Of a stretch of DNA of 64,000 nucleotides, positions 17,470 through 27,651 are shown piece by piece. The notes under the pieces were generated by a model that was not told the DNA's origin, did not search any database, and was given only the letters and a program-made list of their open reading frames with translations. Position numbers and translations under genes: made by a program. Source of the DNA: Colwellia sp. MB3u-45 (GTDB lineage: Bacteria > Pseudomonadota > Gammaproteobacteria > Enterobacterales > Alteromonadaceae); assembly GCF_014077005.1 (NCBI RefSeq), contig NZ_JACGVC010000042.1, positions 1 through 64,000 of the forward strand, written 5' to 3'. Numbering within the stretch: position 1 is the first letter of the stretch; each line of letters starts with the position of its first letter.

Positions 17470-19014
17470 CTAGAAGCTAGGTAATAAGGCTTCAGGCATG
17501 AAATTGTTGAACTCACCTTCAGCAATAATCGACGATGCGTCAGCAATATCTGGCGCAAAGTATCTGTCTTTATCATAAAAACTGACAACTTGGCGTAAAA
17601 TTGATTTAGCCAATTCAACATTTTTAGAACCTTTTAATGGCGCTCTAAAATCTAGACCTTGTGCCGCAGCCAAGTATTCAACAGCTAACACACCGTTAGT
17701 ATTTTCAGCCATATCAGCAAGACGACGGCCGGCAAAGCAAGCCATAGAGACGTGATCTTCTTGATTTGCTGAAGTGGGTAAGCTATCAACAGAGGCTGGA
17801 TGGGCTAATGATTTATTTTCTGAGGCTAAAGCGGCAGAGGTGACTTGTGCAATCATAAAGCCAGAGTTTATTCCGCCATTATCGACTAAAAACGCGGGTA
17901 ATTTACTGAGGTTTGCATCGATTAATAGCGCCATTCTACGCTCTGATATTGAACCAATTTCGGCAATCGCTAACGCTAAGTTATCTGCTGCCATGGCAAC
18001 AGGCTCGGCATGGAAGTTACCCGCAGAGATAAAGTCACCTTCGTTGGCGAAAACTAACGGGTTATCGGTCACACCGTTAGCTTCAACGTGAAGTACTTCA
18101 GCCGCTTGGCGAATTTGTGTTAAACATGCACCCATCACTTGTGGCTGACAACGCAGTGAGTAAGGGTCTTGCACTTTTTCACAATCAAGGTGCGAAGAAC
18201 CTATGGCTGAGTTGTGGTCTAAGATGTGACGGTATGCGCGAGCGGCATCGATTTGTCCGCGTTGACCACGAGCTTGATGTACGCGATCATCAAAAGGGGC
18301 GCGAGAGCCCATGGCCGCTTCAACTGACATAGAGCCAATAACCACACCAGCAGCAAATAAGTCTTCCGCGTGAAATAAGCCTTCTAATGAAAATGCCGTT
18401 GACGCTTGTGTGCCATTGAGTAGTGCTAAACCTTCTTTTGCCGCTAAGGTCATTATCTCAAGACCGGCTATTTTTAAGCCTTCAACCGCTGAAATAACTT
18501 CATCGTTATGCGACATTTCGCCTTCACCCAATAAGGGTAATACCATATGAGAAAGCGGCGCTAAATCACCAGAAGCACCAACAGAGCCTTTTTTAGGCAC
18601 ACATGGATAGACTTCTGCGTTTAATAGGGTAATTAGCGCTTGAATAACTTCTAAGCGAATACCAGAAAAACCGCGTGATAATGAGTTGATTTTCAAAACC
18701 ATCATTAAACGAACAGTGGCATCATCCATGTACTCGCCAAAGCCGGCTGAGTGAGACAATACGATTGAGCGCTGTAATAATTCTAATTGGTCATTTTGGA
18801 TACGGGTACTGGCCAGTAAACCAAAGCCGGTATTAATACCGTAAACCACGCGATCTTCCGCGATAACTTTTTGCACCGCTTCAGCGCTTTTGTTAATACC
18901 TTCAAAGGCACTTTCATCTAAGCTAAATTGTATACCTTCATACTTAGTTACGGCGCGTAATTGTTTTAGCGTAAGCTGGCCTGGAATAATATTTAATGTG
19001 TTCATTACTGACAT
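17470..19014 (-). CDS. hutH: Histidine ammonia-lyase
   Basis: HutH deaminates histidine to urocanate, the first step of histidine degradation. It carries the Ala-Ser-Gly triad at 147-149 ([14 protein letters not shown]) that cyclises to the MIO electrophile, and the active-site Tyr in [10 protein letters not shown] (57-66). The 514 residues match the family (about 510). AGGAC lies 8 nt before the ATG. It is the last gene of the hutC-hutU-hutH direction, 101 nt after hutU, and ends at a clear terminator. Confidence 0.97.
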   Translation of the reverse strand: MSVMNTLNIIPGQLTLKQLRAVTKYEGIQFSLDESAFEGINKSAEAVQKVIAEDRVVYGINTGFGLLASTRIQNDQLELLQRSIVLSHSAGFGEYMDDATVRLMMVLKINSLSRGFSGIRLEVIQALITLLNAEVYPCVPKKGSVGASGDLAPLSHMVLPLLGEGEMSHNDEVISAVEGLKIAGLEIMTLAAKEGLALLNGTQASTAFSLEGLFHAEDLFAAGVVIGSMSVEAAMGSRAPFDDRVHQARGQRGQIDAARAYRHILDHNSAIGSSHLDCEKVQDPYSLRCQPQVMGACLTQIRQAAEVLHVEANGVTDNPLVFANEGDFISAGNFHAEPVAMAADNLALAIAEIGSISERRMALLIDANLSKLPAFLVDNGGINSGFMIAQVTSAALASENKSLAHPASVDSLPTSANQEDHVSMACFAGRRLADMAENTNGVLAVEYLAAAQGLDFRAPLKGSKNVELAKSILRQVVSFYDKDRYFAPDIADASSIIAEGEFNNFMPEALLPSF

Positions 19015-19115
19015 GTTATCTGTCCTATCTTTAAATTTTTATGAGTTCAATGAAAAGAGCACCAAAATTATCGCCAAAATTGGTGCAATTATACGTTAAG
19101 CTAAACAGGTTGTTA

Positions 19116-20807
19116 CTAAACCTTGCCGTTAGCACCATCAATCATAGGTAGGTCTAGGCCTTGTTCTTTTGCACAATCAATTGCAATGTCGTAACCGGCA
19201 TCGGCATGACGCATAACACCGGTAGCAGGGTCGTTCCATAATACACGGCTAATGCGTTTTGCCGCGGCATCAGTACCATCAGCGACAATAACCACCCCAG
19301 AATGCTGACTAAAGCCCATGCCTACGCCACCACCGTGATGTAGGCTAACCCAAGTAGCGCCGCCTGAAGTTGACAATAAGGCATTGAGTAGTGGCCAATC
19401 AGATACCGCGTCAGAGCCATCAAGCATACTTTCAGTTTCACGATTTGGTGAAGCAACTGAGCCAGAGTCTAAGTGATCGCGGCCAATAACAACGGGTGCT
19501 GATAATTCGCCAGTTTTTACCATTTCGTTAAAGGCTAATGCTAAGCGAGCACGGTCTTTTAAACCTGCCCAACAAATACGGGCAGGTAAGCCTTGAAAAG
19601 CAATACGTTCACGCGCCATATCTAACCAGTTATGTAAGTGTGGATTGTCTGGAATAAGCTCTTTCACTTTGGCGTCAGTTTTATAGATATCTTCTGGATC
19701 ACCCGATAATGCTACCCAGCGAAATGGCCCAATGCCTTCACAAAATAGTGGCCTAACATAAGCCGGTACAAAGCCAGGAAAATTAAAGGCATTTTTCACC
19801 CCTTCTTCCAAGGCCATTTGGCGAATGTTGTTACCGTAATCTGTGGTAGCAGCACCAGCCGCTTGTAGATCAAGCATGGCCTGTACTTGCACAGCCATTG
19901 AATGCTTAGCCGCTTTTACAACGCCAGCTTCGTCTTCAAGACGCATTTTTTCCGCTTGCGCCATGCTCCAGCCTTGTGGTAAATAACCGTTGAGCGGATC
20001 ATGTGCTGAGGTCTGGTCCGTTACTATGTCGGGGGTAACACCACGTTTGACTAATTCAGGGAAAATATCAGCGGTATTACCTAATAAACCCACAGAGATC
20101 GCTTCGCCTTTTGCTGTCGCATCATTGATCATCGCTAATGCTTCATCTAACGAGGTGGCTTTTTTATCGACGTAGCGAGTCTTTAGGCGAAAATCGATGC
20201 GAGACTCATCACATTCAACAACTAGTGCAGAAAAACCTGCCATAGTTGCTGCCAGTGGTTGAGCGCCACCCATGCCACCTAAACCACCGGTAAGTACCCA
20301 TTTACCTTTAGCGTTACCAGCAAAGTGCTGTTTTGCCATGGCGACAAAAGTTTCATAAGTGCCTTGCACTATGCCTTGCGAGCCAATGTAAATCCATGAA
20401 CCGGCGGTCATTTGGCCGTACATCATTAAACCTTGTTTATCTAACTCATTAAAGTGCTCCCAGTTTGCCCAGTGCGGCACTAAGTTTGAGTTAGCAATTA
20501 ATACGCGTGGAGCATCGGCGTGAGTTTTAAAAACGCCAACTGGCTTACCAGATTGCACCATCAAGGTTTCGTCATCTTCTAGGCGATCCAATGTTTCTAC
20601 AATTTTGTCGTAACATGCCCAGTTACGTGCAGCACGGCCGATACCACCATAAACCACTAATGACTGTGGGTGTTCGGCAACTTCTTCATCTAAATTATTC
20701 ATTAGCATGCGTTTTGCCGCTTCAGTTAACCAGCTTTTTGCAGTGATTTTACTGCCACGTGCGGCACGAATTTTACGGCTAGTGTCGATTCTATTATTTA
20801 TTGTCAT
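19116..20807 (-). CDS. hutU: Urocanate hydratase (urocanase)
   Basis: HutU hydrates urocanate to 4-imidazolone-5-propionate with tightly bound NAD+. It has 563 residues, the usual size. Signatures include [10 protein letters not shown], the Gly-rich [15 protein letters not shown] (NAD binding), [11 protein letters not shown] and the active-site cysteine region [10 protein letters not shown]. The C-terminal HHGGGVGMG block is also typical. GAGGT lies 5 nt before the ATG. It follows hutC by 81 nt and precedes hutH by 101 nt, all on the minus strand. Confidence 0.97.
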   Translation of the reverse strand: MTINNRIDTSRKIRAARGSKITAKSWLTEAAKRMLMNNLDEEVAEHPQSLVVYGGIGRAARNWACYDKIVETLDRLEDDETLMVQSGKPVGVFKTHADAPRVLIANSNLVPHWANWEHFNELDKQGLMMYGQMTAGSWIYIGSQGIVQGTYETFVAMAKQHFAGNAKGKWVLTGGLGGMGGAQPLAATMAGFSALVVECDESRIDFRLKTRYVDKKATSLDEALAMINDATAKGEAISVGLLGNTADIFPELVKRGVTPDIVTDQTSAHDPLNGYLPQGWSMAQAEKMRLEDEAGVVKAAKHSMAVQVQAMLDLQAAGAATTDYGNNIRQMALEEGVKNAFNFPGFVPAYVRPLFCEGIGPFRWVALSGDPEDIYKTDAKVKELIPDNPHLHNWLDMARERIAFQGLPARICWAGLKDRARLALAFNEMVKTGELSAPVVIGRDHLDSGSVASPNRETESMLDGSDAVSDWPLLNALLSTSGGATWVSLHHGGGVGMGFSQHSGVVIVADGTDAAAKRISRVLWNDPATGVMRHADAGYDIAIDCAKEQGLDLPMIDGANGKV

Positions 20808-20864
20808 GGTGGACCTCTACAAATGTAAATTGTTGGCTAAAATGAGAACTTTTCTCGCTTCGAT

Positions 20865-20894
20865 ATGCGTAAATTAAAGATGCGTAAATTAAAA
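20865..20894. repeat. 15-bp tandem duplication at the end of hutC
   Basis: ATGCGTAAATTAAAG is followed at once by ATGCGTAAATTAAAA; the second copy spans the hutC stop codon. Probably recent slippage. Confidence 0.7.
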
Positions 20895-21599
20895 AATTAA
20901 ATGACTGCCTAAGCGGTATTTATTTCCTGGTGAGGTTAAAGTGGCTAAACTCACCACACCTTGGCTTGACCAGGTGCGACGTTTAACCTGTAAACAAGGG
21001 GTGATATGGCTAATCGCTAATAAGCGGCCAATATCTTCACTGGCTAATACGGCTTCCACCTCATGTGTTGCTTCGGTCAATGGTGCTTCGGATGATAAAT
21101 ATGCATGTGGCGTAATTTGTGTAAAGTCTTGTTCAAGATAATTAGCCACTAATTTTGGATTAACAAAGCGTTGCTCTAATTGTATGGGGGCATTATTTTC
21201 AAAATGCAGCACGCTTGAGTAATAGGCGATATCACCGGCTTTAAGGGCTAATAAAATCGCCACTTCTTCGTTGACTTTAACGGCGTTTAAGATGAGTTGC
21301 TCAGCATGATATTGGTGACCACGCTCGTGTATTTCATCGGCTATATTACGAATTTCTAGTAATGAAGACTGTGACTTAAAGTTTGCGACAAAAGTACCAG
21401 AGCCCTGAGAACGCACCAATAAACCTTGCTCAGTAAGTTCTTGTAAAGCACGTCGAGCGGTCATTCTACTGACCGAAAACTGCTCGGTAAGCTCATTTTC
21501 TGAAGGGACTTTACTGTGTTCAAGCCACTGGCCAGATTCTATTTTTTCACAGATGTGCTGTTTGATAACACGGTACTTTGCGGTTTTTACTTGTGTCAT
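20889..21599 (-). CDS. hutC: HutC, GntR-family histidine utilisation repressor
   Basis: HutC is a GntR-type repressor of hut genes that responds to urocanate. It has an N-terminal winged helix (VPSENELTEQFSVSRMTARRALQELTEQGLLVRSQGSGTFVA) and a C-terminal UTRA ligand domain. The open frame extends 20 codons upstream to 21659, but that extension reads through a HutC operator; the ATG at 21599, with TAGGT about 7 nt before, fits better and gives 236 residues, the family norm. It is divergent from hutI and upstream of hutU. Twin operators lie in and near its promoter, so it is probably autoregulated. Confidence 0.93.
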   Translation of the reverse strand: MTQVKTAKYRVIKQHICEKIESGQWLEHSKVPSENELTEQFSVSRMTARRALQELTEQGLLVRSQGSGTFVANFKSQSSLLEIRNIADEIHERGHQYHAEQLILNAVKVNEEVAILLALKAGDIAYYSSVLHFENNAPIQLEQRFVNPKLVANYLEQDFTQITPHAYLSSEAPLTEATHEVEAVLASEDIGRLLAISHITPCLQVKRRTWSSQGVVSLATLTSPGNKYRLGSHLIF

Positions 21600-21641
21600 T
21601 GTCATACCTAATACGGGATAATGTGCAGAGTAAACTCTTAC

Positions 21642-21653
21642 TTGTATATACAA
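21642..21653. promoter_or_regulatory. HutC operator 1
   Basis: Perfect 12-bp palindrome TTGTATATACAA, matching the known HutC/GntR-type operator core (TGTATATACA). It lies 43 bp upstream of the chosen hutC start. Confidence 0.8.
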
Positions 21654-21681
21654 TCTCATTTTTTCTCTGCAAGGTCAAGAG

Positions 21682-21693
21682 TTGTATATACAA
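21682..21693. promoter_or_regulatory. HutC operator 2
   Basis: Identical palindrome TTGTATATACAA exactly 40 bp from operator 1, about four helical turns, so both lie on the same DNA face. The pair sits between divergent hutC and hutI and could control both. Confidence 0.8.
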
Positions 21694-21845
21694 GCTTGCT
21701 TGTTAATTTGCTATCAGTTAAAGTGAAATTATAAATAAACCCTAAGCTTTGTTGGGTCATATTCATCTGCTAAAAGTCATGGCAGTTTGAAAAGGCACCT
21801 AAAAATAGTATTAAGGTTAGCGGTAAATAAGCAATTTGGAATTTT

Positions 21846-23081
21846 ATGTCGACGAAAACACAACACTGGCAAATCCTTTGGACTCATGTCAATTTAGCCA
21901 CTATGACCGACGGAGCAAAAACTTACGCCACGATTGAAAATGGCGCTATAGCGATTGCGAATGGAAAAATTGCTTGGCTAGGCACAACCGCCGAACTGCC
22001 TGACTTTGATACGGCTAGGGTAAAGGTAATTGACGGCAAGGGCGCTTGGTTAACGCCAGGCTTTATCGATTGTCATAGCCATATTGTTTATGGTGGCAAC
22101 CGCGCGAATGAATTTGAAATGCGCCTTGAAGGCAAAGGTTATGAAGAAATAGCCAAGGCTGGCGGTGGTATTATTTCAACGGTTAAAGCAACCCGTGCTG
22201 CTAGCGAAGATGAGTTATTTATCAGCGCATTAAAACGTTTAACGGTTTTGCATCAAGAAGGTGTTACTAGCATCGAAATTAAATCAGGTTATGGTTTAGA
22301 CACGGATACTGAAATTAAAATGCTCAATGTCGCTACTAAATTAGGGCAAACATTACCGATGACAGTACAAAGAACATTTTTAGGTGCGCATGCGCTACCT
22401 GTTGAGTATCAAGGTCGTGCGGATGAGTATATTGATTTGGTCTGTAAAGAGATGATACCGCACATAGCAAAAAGTAAACTAGCGGATGCAGTTGATGTGT
22501 TTTGTGAAGGTATTGGTTTTAATTTAGCGCAAACCGAAAAAGTGTTTGCGGCAGCCAAGGCGCATAATTTACCAATAAAAGTGCATGCCGAACAGCTGTC
22601 TAATCTTGGTGGCACTAAGTTAGCCGCAAAATACCAAGCGCTATCGGCTGATCATATTGAATTTTTAGACGAGGCAGGTATTGCGGCCATGAAAGTGGCC
22701 GATATGACTGCGGTATTATTGCCGGGTGCATTTTACTTCTTACGTGAAACCCAGTTACCCCCAATTGAGCTATTGCGTAAACACGGTGTGAGTATGGCTA
22801 TTGCTACCGATGTAAATCCCGGTTCGTCGCCGATTAACTCACTGCAGCTAATGCTCAATATGGCTTGTACATTTTTTAGGTTAACGCCGGTTGAAGTTCT
22901 TGCGGGAGTGACCTGTCACGGCGCAAAAGCGCTAGGCTTGTCGAGTAGTAAAGGGCAGTTAGCCGTGGGTTATGATGCGGATATTGCTTGTTGGGATATT
23001 AATCAGCCGGCTGAATTATGTTATCAGTTTGGAGTGAATCCGCTTACTCGTCTAATGAAGGCTGGGGAAATAGTGATTTAG
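21846..23081 (+). CDS. hutI: Imidazolonepropionase
   Basis: HutI opens imidazolonepropionate to N-formiminoglutamate. It is an amidohydrolase-superfamily zinc or iron enzyme. The HxH metal motif is in [18 protein letters not shown], followed by further ligands in [15 protein letters not shown] and the Asp of [11 protein letters not shown]. The 411 residues match the family. It is divergent from hutC, with about 245 bp between the starts and twin HutC operators in the gap. No strong ribosome binding site is seen (GGAATTTT). The following enzyme (hutG, or hutF plus hutG) is not nearby in this window. Confidence 0.96.
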   Translation: MSTKTQHWQILWTHVNLATMTDGAKTYATIENGAIAIANGKIAWLGTTAELPDFDTARVKVIDGKGAWLTPGFIDCHSHIVYGGNRANEFEMRLEGKGYEEIAKAGGGIISTVKATRAASEDELFISALKRLTVLHQEGVTSIEIKSGYGLDTDTEIKMLNVATKLGQTLPMTVQRTFLGAHALPVEYQGRADEYIDLVCKEMIPHIAKSKLADAVDVFCEGIGFNLAQTEKVFAAAKAHNLPIKVHAEQLSNLGGTKLAAKYQALSADHIEFLDEAGIAAMKVADMTAVLLPGAFYFLRETQLPPIELLRKHGVSMAIATDVNPGSSPINSLQLMLNMACTFFRLTPVEVLAGVTCHGAKALGLSSSKGQLAVGYDADIACWDINQPAELCYQFGVNPLTRLMKAGEIVI

Positions 23082-23332
23082 CTTAGGGTGAGTTAACTTG
23101 AAGTTGCATGGGTCACTAGAACAGCTAGTGATTGCTCAGCCTTACTTAGTCGATGTAACTGGCATATTATATAGTCGTAATCGACAACACCTTGATGACG
23201 ACAGACAAGGCGTTTGCTCAAAGCCAGTGCTATAGCAAAGATAAGCCAGCAAGTATTGCCATACGGTTTAAGTATGGCAAGTGGCATTATGAACAGTATT
23301 TACATATTCAAACGAGATAAAACTAGGCTTAA

Positions 23333-23818
23333 CTAGTCAATATCTAAGGGGTCAGGCGATAAAATAACACCGGTATTATCGGCATAAATATGATCATCAG
23401 GTAAAAAGGTTACGCCGGCAAAGTTTATTGCCAAGTCGCTTTCGCCAATGTTGCTGGTGCTGGCGCCAACAGGGATCGACAATAAGCCTTGTATGCCAAT
23501 ATCAATATCTTCTAAGGCGTCAACGTCTCGTACGCTACCAAAACAAATAATGCCTTCCCAATTATTCTTTGCGGCTTGTTCAGCAATACTAATATTAATC
23601 AGTGCGCGACGTGTTGAGCCACCACCGTCAATAACCAAGACCTTGCCGGTACCGTCAGTGTCAACTAGCTCAGCAATTAAGCCATTATTTTCAAAGCACT
23701 TTACCGTGACAACTTTACCGCCAAAAGAACTTTTGCCACCATAATTACTAAATAAGGGTTCAAGTACATCGATTAAATCAGTGTATATATCACACAGCTC
23801 TGAGGTGTTGTATTCCAT
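23333..23818 (-). CDS. rraA: RraA, regulator of ribonuclease E activity A
   Basis: RraA binds RNase E and inhibits RNA decay; it has the fold of the HMG/CHA aldolase class. It has 161 residues like E. coli. Family motifs are [34 protein letters not shown] and [12 protein letters not shown], then ADNTGVI at the end. In E. coli rraA follows hslVU-menA; here menA is missing and a DUF971 gene plus a 492-bp gap take its place. No clear terminator is seen in the 251 bp between hutI and rraA. A perfect TCACTAG/CTAGTGA inverted repeat lies near 23112-23130. Confidence 0.95.
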   Translation of the reverse strand: MEYNTSELCDIYTDLIDVLEPLFSNYGGKSSFGGKVVTVKCFENNGLIAELVDTDGTGKVLVIDGGGSTRRALINISIAEQAAKNNWEGIICFGSVRDVDALEDIDIGIQGLLSIPVGASTSNIGESDLAINFAGVTFLPDDHIYADNTGVILSPDPLDID

Positions 23819-24310
23819 AGTAAGTTTTTCCTAGGTCGCGTTTCTTATTAACTAGTATAACGGTTGAATAGACAGGCACAACCGCTAAGCCGCTATACTT
23901 GCTAAATAAACCTAACGAAAGCATACATAAAAAGCGGGACTTAATCATGGTTATTAGCTTTTAATAAGCGTTATATTTATGCTTGTTGGGGGGTAGCTTG
24001 TGCTTGATTTTTCTCCAGAAACTATCATAGCGCTGGAAATCGGTGGATTATTGTCAGATTTAAGCAAATCGGTCTGGGTAAATAGCTTTAGCAAAAAGAT
24101 GCGAAATTTACTCACCATTGTAGCTATTAGGTTATATCGCTAGTGATGCTGTTTAAGGGGGTTTTATCAGTAAGGCTAGTGCATTAGTAGGCGATAATGG
24201 AATATGCGTTTACTCAGTAACTAAAGCGTAAAAGATTTCAGTGAAAATTTTTACATTTAAAATCAGTGACGCTTTACTGTGCTGGCCGGTATTACAGTGC
24301 CTAAGGGGTA
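23819..24310. other. Intergenic region with a possible gene remnant
   Basis: There is no convincing full gene in these 492 bp. A 47-codon plus-strand frame (GTG at 24000 to the stop at 24143, with a G-rich stretch upstream) encodes a peptide beginning MLDFSPETIIALEIGGLLSD with ordinary codon use. After the stop, short open segments continue in other frames, as if a gene had decayed. In E. coli menA occupies this neighbourhood, but I cannot match the peptide to MenA. Confidence 0.3.
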
Positions 24311-24712
24311 TTACTTAACTTCTGTAATTTCTATCGATGCTTCTCGGCTATTTACCGTTGAGCCTGTACTTTGTAGGTAATTCTGCCAACGCTGTTGATA
24401 TTCTGCGCCGAGTGTTTTTAAGTAATCACTGTTATAAATACTGCTATGTTCATCATCAAAAATAAATCGGTAGCCATGTTTGCCCACAGATTCAATTTTT
24501 AGCAGACGTACCTGCTTTTTATGATAAACCTTTGGCGCTGAACCAGCTACCTGACCTTTGTCTGTGGTTGGAGCAAACACACGTAAATATTCGAAGCTTA
24601 AATCAATCGCTTCGCCGTTTTGTTGTTCAATATCTTCAAGCTCAGTCCTACCAAAAGAAACCGACAAACTCGCTGTAGCATTATTGATCACAAAGCGCTT
24701 AATTTTACTCAT
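24311..24712 (-). CDS. DUF971 (gamma-butyrobetaine hydroxylase-like N-terminal) domain protein
   Basis: A 133-residue protein of the DUF971 family, which resembles the N-terminal domain of gamma-butyrobetaine hydroxylase. Typical features are the LSFEYLRVFAPTTD segment, then QVRLLKIESVGKHGYRFIFDDEHSSIYNSDYLKTLG. DUF971 genes are often downstream of hslVU in proteobacteria, as here (27 nt after hslU), and some have been connected with iron-sulfur protein maturation. The function in this organism is unknown. Confidence 0.85.
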   Translation of the reverse strand: MSKIKRFVINNATASLSVSFGRTELEDIEQQNGEAIDLSFEYLRVFAPTTDKGQVAGSAPKVYHKKQVRLLKIESVGKHGYRFIFDDEHSSIYNSDYLKTLGAEYQQRWQNYLQSTGSTVNSREASIEITEVK

Positions 24713-24739
24713 GTATTACTCCTAACCGTATTTTATCTA

Positions 24740-26068
24740 TTATAAAATAAAGCGACTGAGATCTTCATCTTTAATCAGATCAGATAAAATATTAGCAACA
24801 AATTCAGCATCGATGAGAATGCTTTCTCCAGCGCGATCATTGGCGGTAAACGAAAGCTCTTCGATTAAGCGTTCCATCATGGTATGTAAACGCCGGGCAC
24901 CAATGTTTTCAGTACTTTCGTTAACTTGCCACGCGGCATTAGCAACCGCTTTAATACCATCTTCACTAAATGAAATATGCACGCCTTCAGTCGCTAACAA
25001 GGCAATATATTGCTCTGTTAAAGAGGCATTAGGCTCAGTGAGTATGCGCACAAAGTCTTCAGCGGTGAGCGGTTTTAACTCAACACGGATCGGTAGTCGA
25101 CCTTGTAATTCTGGAATTAAATCAGAGGGCTTTGACATTTGAAAAGCGCCAGAAGCAATAAATAAGATATGGTCAGTTTTAACCATCCCGTGTTTAGTGC
25201 TAACGGTAGAACCTTCAATTAATGGTAACAAGTCTCGTTGTACACCTTCTCTTGATACGTCAGGGCCTGAACTTTCACCACGTTTACAAATTTTATCTAT
25301 TTCATCAATAAAGACAATACCGTTTTGTTCAACCGCGTATATTGCTTTTTCTTTGATGTCGTCTTGATTAACTATTTTCGCCGCTTCTTCTTCTTGCAAG
25401 GCCTTGAAAGCCTCTTTAATTTTCAGTTTACGTTTTTTGGTTTTATCACTCGACATGCTTTGGAACATATTTTGTAATTGTGAAGTCATGTCTTCCATGC
25501 CAGGAGGTGCCATAATTTCAACGCCAACTTGTGGTGCGGCTAAGTCGAGTTCAATTTCTTTGTCATCGAGTTGGCCTTCGCGTAATTTTTTACGAAAGGC
25601 TTGACGAGTTGAACTGTTTTCTGGTTGCTCGTCGTTGCCTGAACTGTCGCGAGCTGGTGGCAGTAATATATCTAAAATACGTTCTTCAGCAGCTTCTTCG
25701 GCTAAGTGTTTTACACGAGCCATTTCCCGCTCTTTGGTCATCTTAATGGCCATATCAGCAAGATCACGAATAATAGTTTCGACTTCTTTACCGACATAAC
25801 CGACTTCGGTAAATTTAGTTGCTTCCACTTTAATAAAGGGAGCATTGGCTAGTTTTGCTAAGCGTCGAGCTATTTCTGTTTTACCGACACCTGTGGGGCC
25901 AATCATCAGAATATTTTTAGGGGTAACTTCATCGCGCAACTCTTCGTTCAGTTGCATTCTACGCCAGCGGTTTCTCAGTGCTATTGCAACCGCTCGTTTG
26001 GCATCACTTTGACCAACAATGTGGTTATCGAGTTCGTGAACTATCTCACGTGGTGTCATATTCGACAT
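24740..26068 (-). CDS. hslU: HslU, ATPase subunit of the HslUV protease
   Basis: HslU (ClpY) is the AAA+ unfoldase that feeds proteins into HslV. The N-terminus [17 protein letters not shown] is diagnostic, followed by Walker [10 protein letters not shown] (57-65), an I-domain insert rich in charge (about 110-240), Walker [12 protein letters not shown], and the sensor 2 region [15 protein letters not shown]. It has 442 residues, like E. coli (443), and ends DLSRFIL, matching the conserved C-terminal tail that docks into HslV. It is 23 nt after hslV. Confidence 0.97.
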   Translation of the reverse strand: MSNMTPREIVHELDNHIVGQSDAKRAVAIALRNRWRRMQLNEELRDEVTPKNILMIGPTGVGKTEIARRLAKLANAPFIKVEATKFTEVGYVGKEVETIIRDLADMAIKMTKEREMARVKHLAEEAAEERILDILLPPARDSSGNDEQPENSSTRQAFRKKLREGQLDDKEIELDLAAPQVGVEIMAPPGMEDMTSQLQNMFQSMSSDKTKKRKLKIKEAFKALQEEEAAKIVNQDDIKEKAIYAVEQNGIVFIDEIDKICKRGESSGPDVSREGVQRDLLPLIEGSTVSTKHGMVKTDHILFIASGAFQMSKPSDLIPELQGRLPIRVELKPLTAEDFVRILTEPNASLTEQYIALLATEGVHISFSEDGIKAVANAAWQVNESTENIGARRLHTMMERLIEELSFTANDRAGESILIDAEFVANILSDLIKDEDLSRFIL

Positions 26069-26091
26069 ATTAATTCCTTACAAATTGGCGG

Positions 26092-26610
26092 TTATAGTTC
26101 ATCAATCACATGTTGTTGATTGGTAAATACACAAATGTCACCAGCAATTTTCAATGATTTTTCAACGATTTCTTTGGCAGAAAGCTCGGTATTTTCAAGT
26201 AATGCTGTGGCTGCTGATTGGGCAAAATTTCCACCACTACCAATGGCAATGAGATCGTTTTCTGCTTGAATAACATCACCATTACCGGTAATGATGAGTG
26301 AGGCTGTTTCATCAGCAACGGCTAATAAAGCTTCTAGTTTGCGCAGCGCACGATCACTGCGCCAATCTTTTGCTAGTTCAACGGCCGCTTTAGTTAAATG
26401 ACCTTGATGCATTTCTAGCTTGCTTTCAAAACGTTCAAATAGGGTAAATGCATCAGCTGTGCCGCCAGCAAAACCTGCAAGTACTTTGCCATTATATAAA
26501 CGGCGCACTTTGCGTGCATTACCTTTCATTACAGTGTTGCCAAGGGAAACTTGACCATCACCACCAATGGCAACTTTGCCATTACGTCGGACAGAAACAA
26601 TAGTAGTCAC
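26092..26610 (-). CDS. hslV: HslV, peptidase subunit of the HslUV protease
   Basis: HslV (ClpQ) is a proteasome-type N-terminal threonine peptidase. The mature enzyme starts [10 protein letters not shown], so the start must be directly before it: GTG at 26610, with AAGAGG 6 nt upstream, giving 172 residues. The frame is open further to 26634, but those eight codons would bury the nucleophile Thr and are rejected. Other signatures are [38 protein letters not shown] and [20 protein letters not shown] sigma-32 promoter lies 50-80 nt upstream. Confidence 0.97.
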   Translation of the reverse strand: MTTIVSVRRNGKVAIGGDGQVSLGNTVMKGNARKVRRLYNGKVLAGFAGGTADAFTLFERFESKLEMHQGHLTKAAVELAKDWRSDRALRKLEALLAVADETASLIITGNGDVIQAENDLIAIGSGGNFAQSAATALLENTELSAKEIVEKSLKIAGDICVFTNQQHVIDEL

Positions 26611-26666
26611 AATTAACCTCTTCCATATTGCCAACTGAGATAGTCGGCTTGTCTAATGTAGATTAG

Positions 26667-26693
26667 ATAAGGGGTGGCTTAAGCTTTTTCAAG
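26667..26693 (-). promoter_or_regulatory. Sigma-32 heat-shock promoter of hslVU
   Basis: On the minus strand CTTGAAA (26693-26687) is separated by 12 bp from CCCCTTAT (26674-26667). The consensus is CTTGAAA and CCCCATNT. The predicted start near 26660 leaves a leader of about 50 nt. E. coli hslVU is also sigma-32 controlled. Confidence 0.75.
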
Positions 26694-26870
26694 GGAGCGG
26701 TGATGAATAATAGTAAACAGACAACTTTAAACGATTTTAAGCTATACATTTGCGTTGTCTGTTAAAAACAATATCGTTCAGTGTTAAGTTGGCTGTAGGT
26801 TGAATTTTAGCTTGTAGCTATTAGATGAAGTGACTATTTTTATGATCGGCTGTCGGTATTTTATTGTTGT

Positions 26871-26898
26871 CGTTTATCGGTATTAATACCGATAAACG
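26871..26898. other. Perfect 28-bp palindrome
   Basis: CGTTTATCGGTA is followed by TTAA and then its exact reverse complement TACCGATAAACG. It lies between ftsN and hslV (both minus), about 170 bp upstream of the hslV promoter and about 190 bp after the ftsN stop. There is no T tract on either side, so it is not a standard terminator; it could be an operator, an RNA hairpin, or a processing site. No gene is seen in the rest of the 26700-27090 interval. Confidence 0.85.
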
Positions 26899-27090
26899 AG
26901 GCAAGCATTGAGTCAGTCTTTGAATACAGAGTTAGTATTTGTCGCTTTAAAATGGGGCTAGTTGACCACGCCAAGTTATGCCTTGAAACTGACGGTTTAA
27001 TACTAATTTAGATACCTTAATAAATCCGCTGGAAAAGGCCTTAAGCAATTCATACATATATAAATACATTGCTAAAGTATCAATATTGAG

Positions 27091-27651
27091 TTAATCCCAA
27101 CCCCAAATTTTACAAGCGTGGATTGCGTTGTTTTTTAATTTATGTTTATCTTTTTCTGCGTTACGTTTTTTATCGTAAGGGCCTAAATAAACTTTATACC
27201 AAGTTGACGAGCTACCAACAGATTTACCCACTTGTGCTTCTAAGCCGGTAAAGGCTATTTTTGCTTTTAATGACTCTGCTTGTTTACGAGTTCTAAATGA
27301 GCCACATTGCATTTTATAGGGGCCTTTTTTCTTAACTTCGTACTGACCTACTTCAATTTCTTTACTTTTTAGGTCATCAACGTAGGTCCATTTTTCCTTT
27401 GGTAGTTCAGGTAATTCAGCGACTTCTGTAGTCTTTTTTACCTTGATGACTTTAGGGGCAACAACGACTGCAGGTTGCTTGTCTTTAATGCTCCACAGCA
27501 GGTAGCCAAAACTGGGCAAAGCGATCACTAAAAAAGCGGCAATTAATTTTACTTTCAATGAGCTACCTTGAGCTGGTTCAACATTTTTTTTATATGGGCT
27601 TTGTTTTTTATTTTTTACTCGAGAGCGGGAAACGTAATCTTGATGTGCCAT
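27091..27651 (-). CDS. ftsN: FtsN-like cell division protein with SPOR domain
   Basis: FtsN is a bitopic division protein that triggers septal peptidoglycan synthesis. The start MAHQDYVSRSR resembles E. coli MAQRDYVRRS. A basic cytoplasmic tail (1-32) leads to one membrane helix (34-53), a periplasmic linker with the WTYVDDL essential-domain-like patch, and a C-terminal SPOR domain (about 110-186) that binds denuded glycan. At 186 residues it is much shorter than E. coli FtsN (319). The gene order priA-ftsN-hslV-hslU supports the name. Confidence 0.9.
   Translation of the reverse strand: MAHQDYVSRSRVKNKKQSPYKKNVEPAQGSSLKVKLIAAFLVIALPSFGYLLWSIKDKQPAVVVAPKVIKVKKTTEVAELPELPKEKWTYVDDLKSKEIEVGQYEVKKKGPYKMQCGSFRTRKQAESLKAKIAFTGLEAQVGKSVGSSSTWYKVYLGPYDKKRNAEKDKHKLKNNAIHACKIWGWD

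Noticed and set aside
17235-17480. 81-codon plus-strand frame through the 51-bp repeat as a gene
   Set aside because: No ribosome binding site, and it runs into the hutH 3' end. Kept only as a repeat finding.
23093-23287. 64-codon minus-strand frame between hutI and rraA
   Set aside because: No ribosome binding site, and the sequence has no recognisable domain.
26610-26634. Longer hslV start at 26634
   Set aside because: It would bury the N-terminal catalytic threonine.
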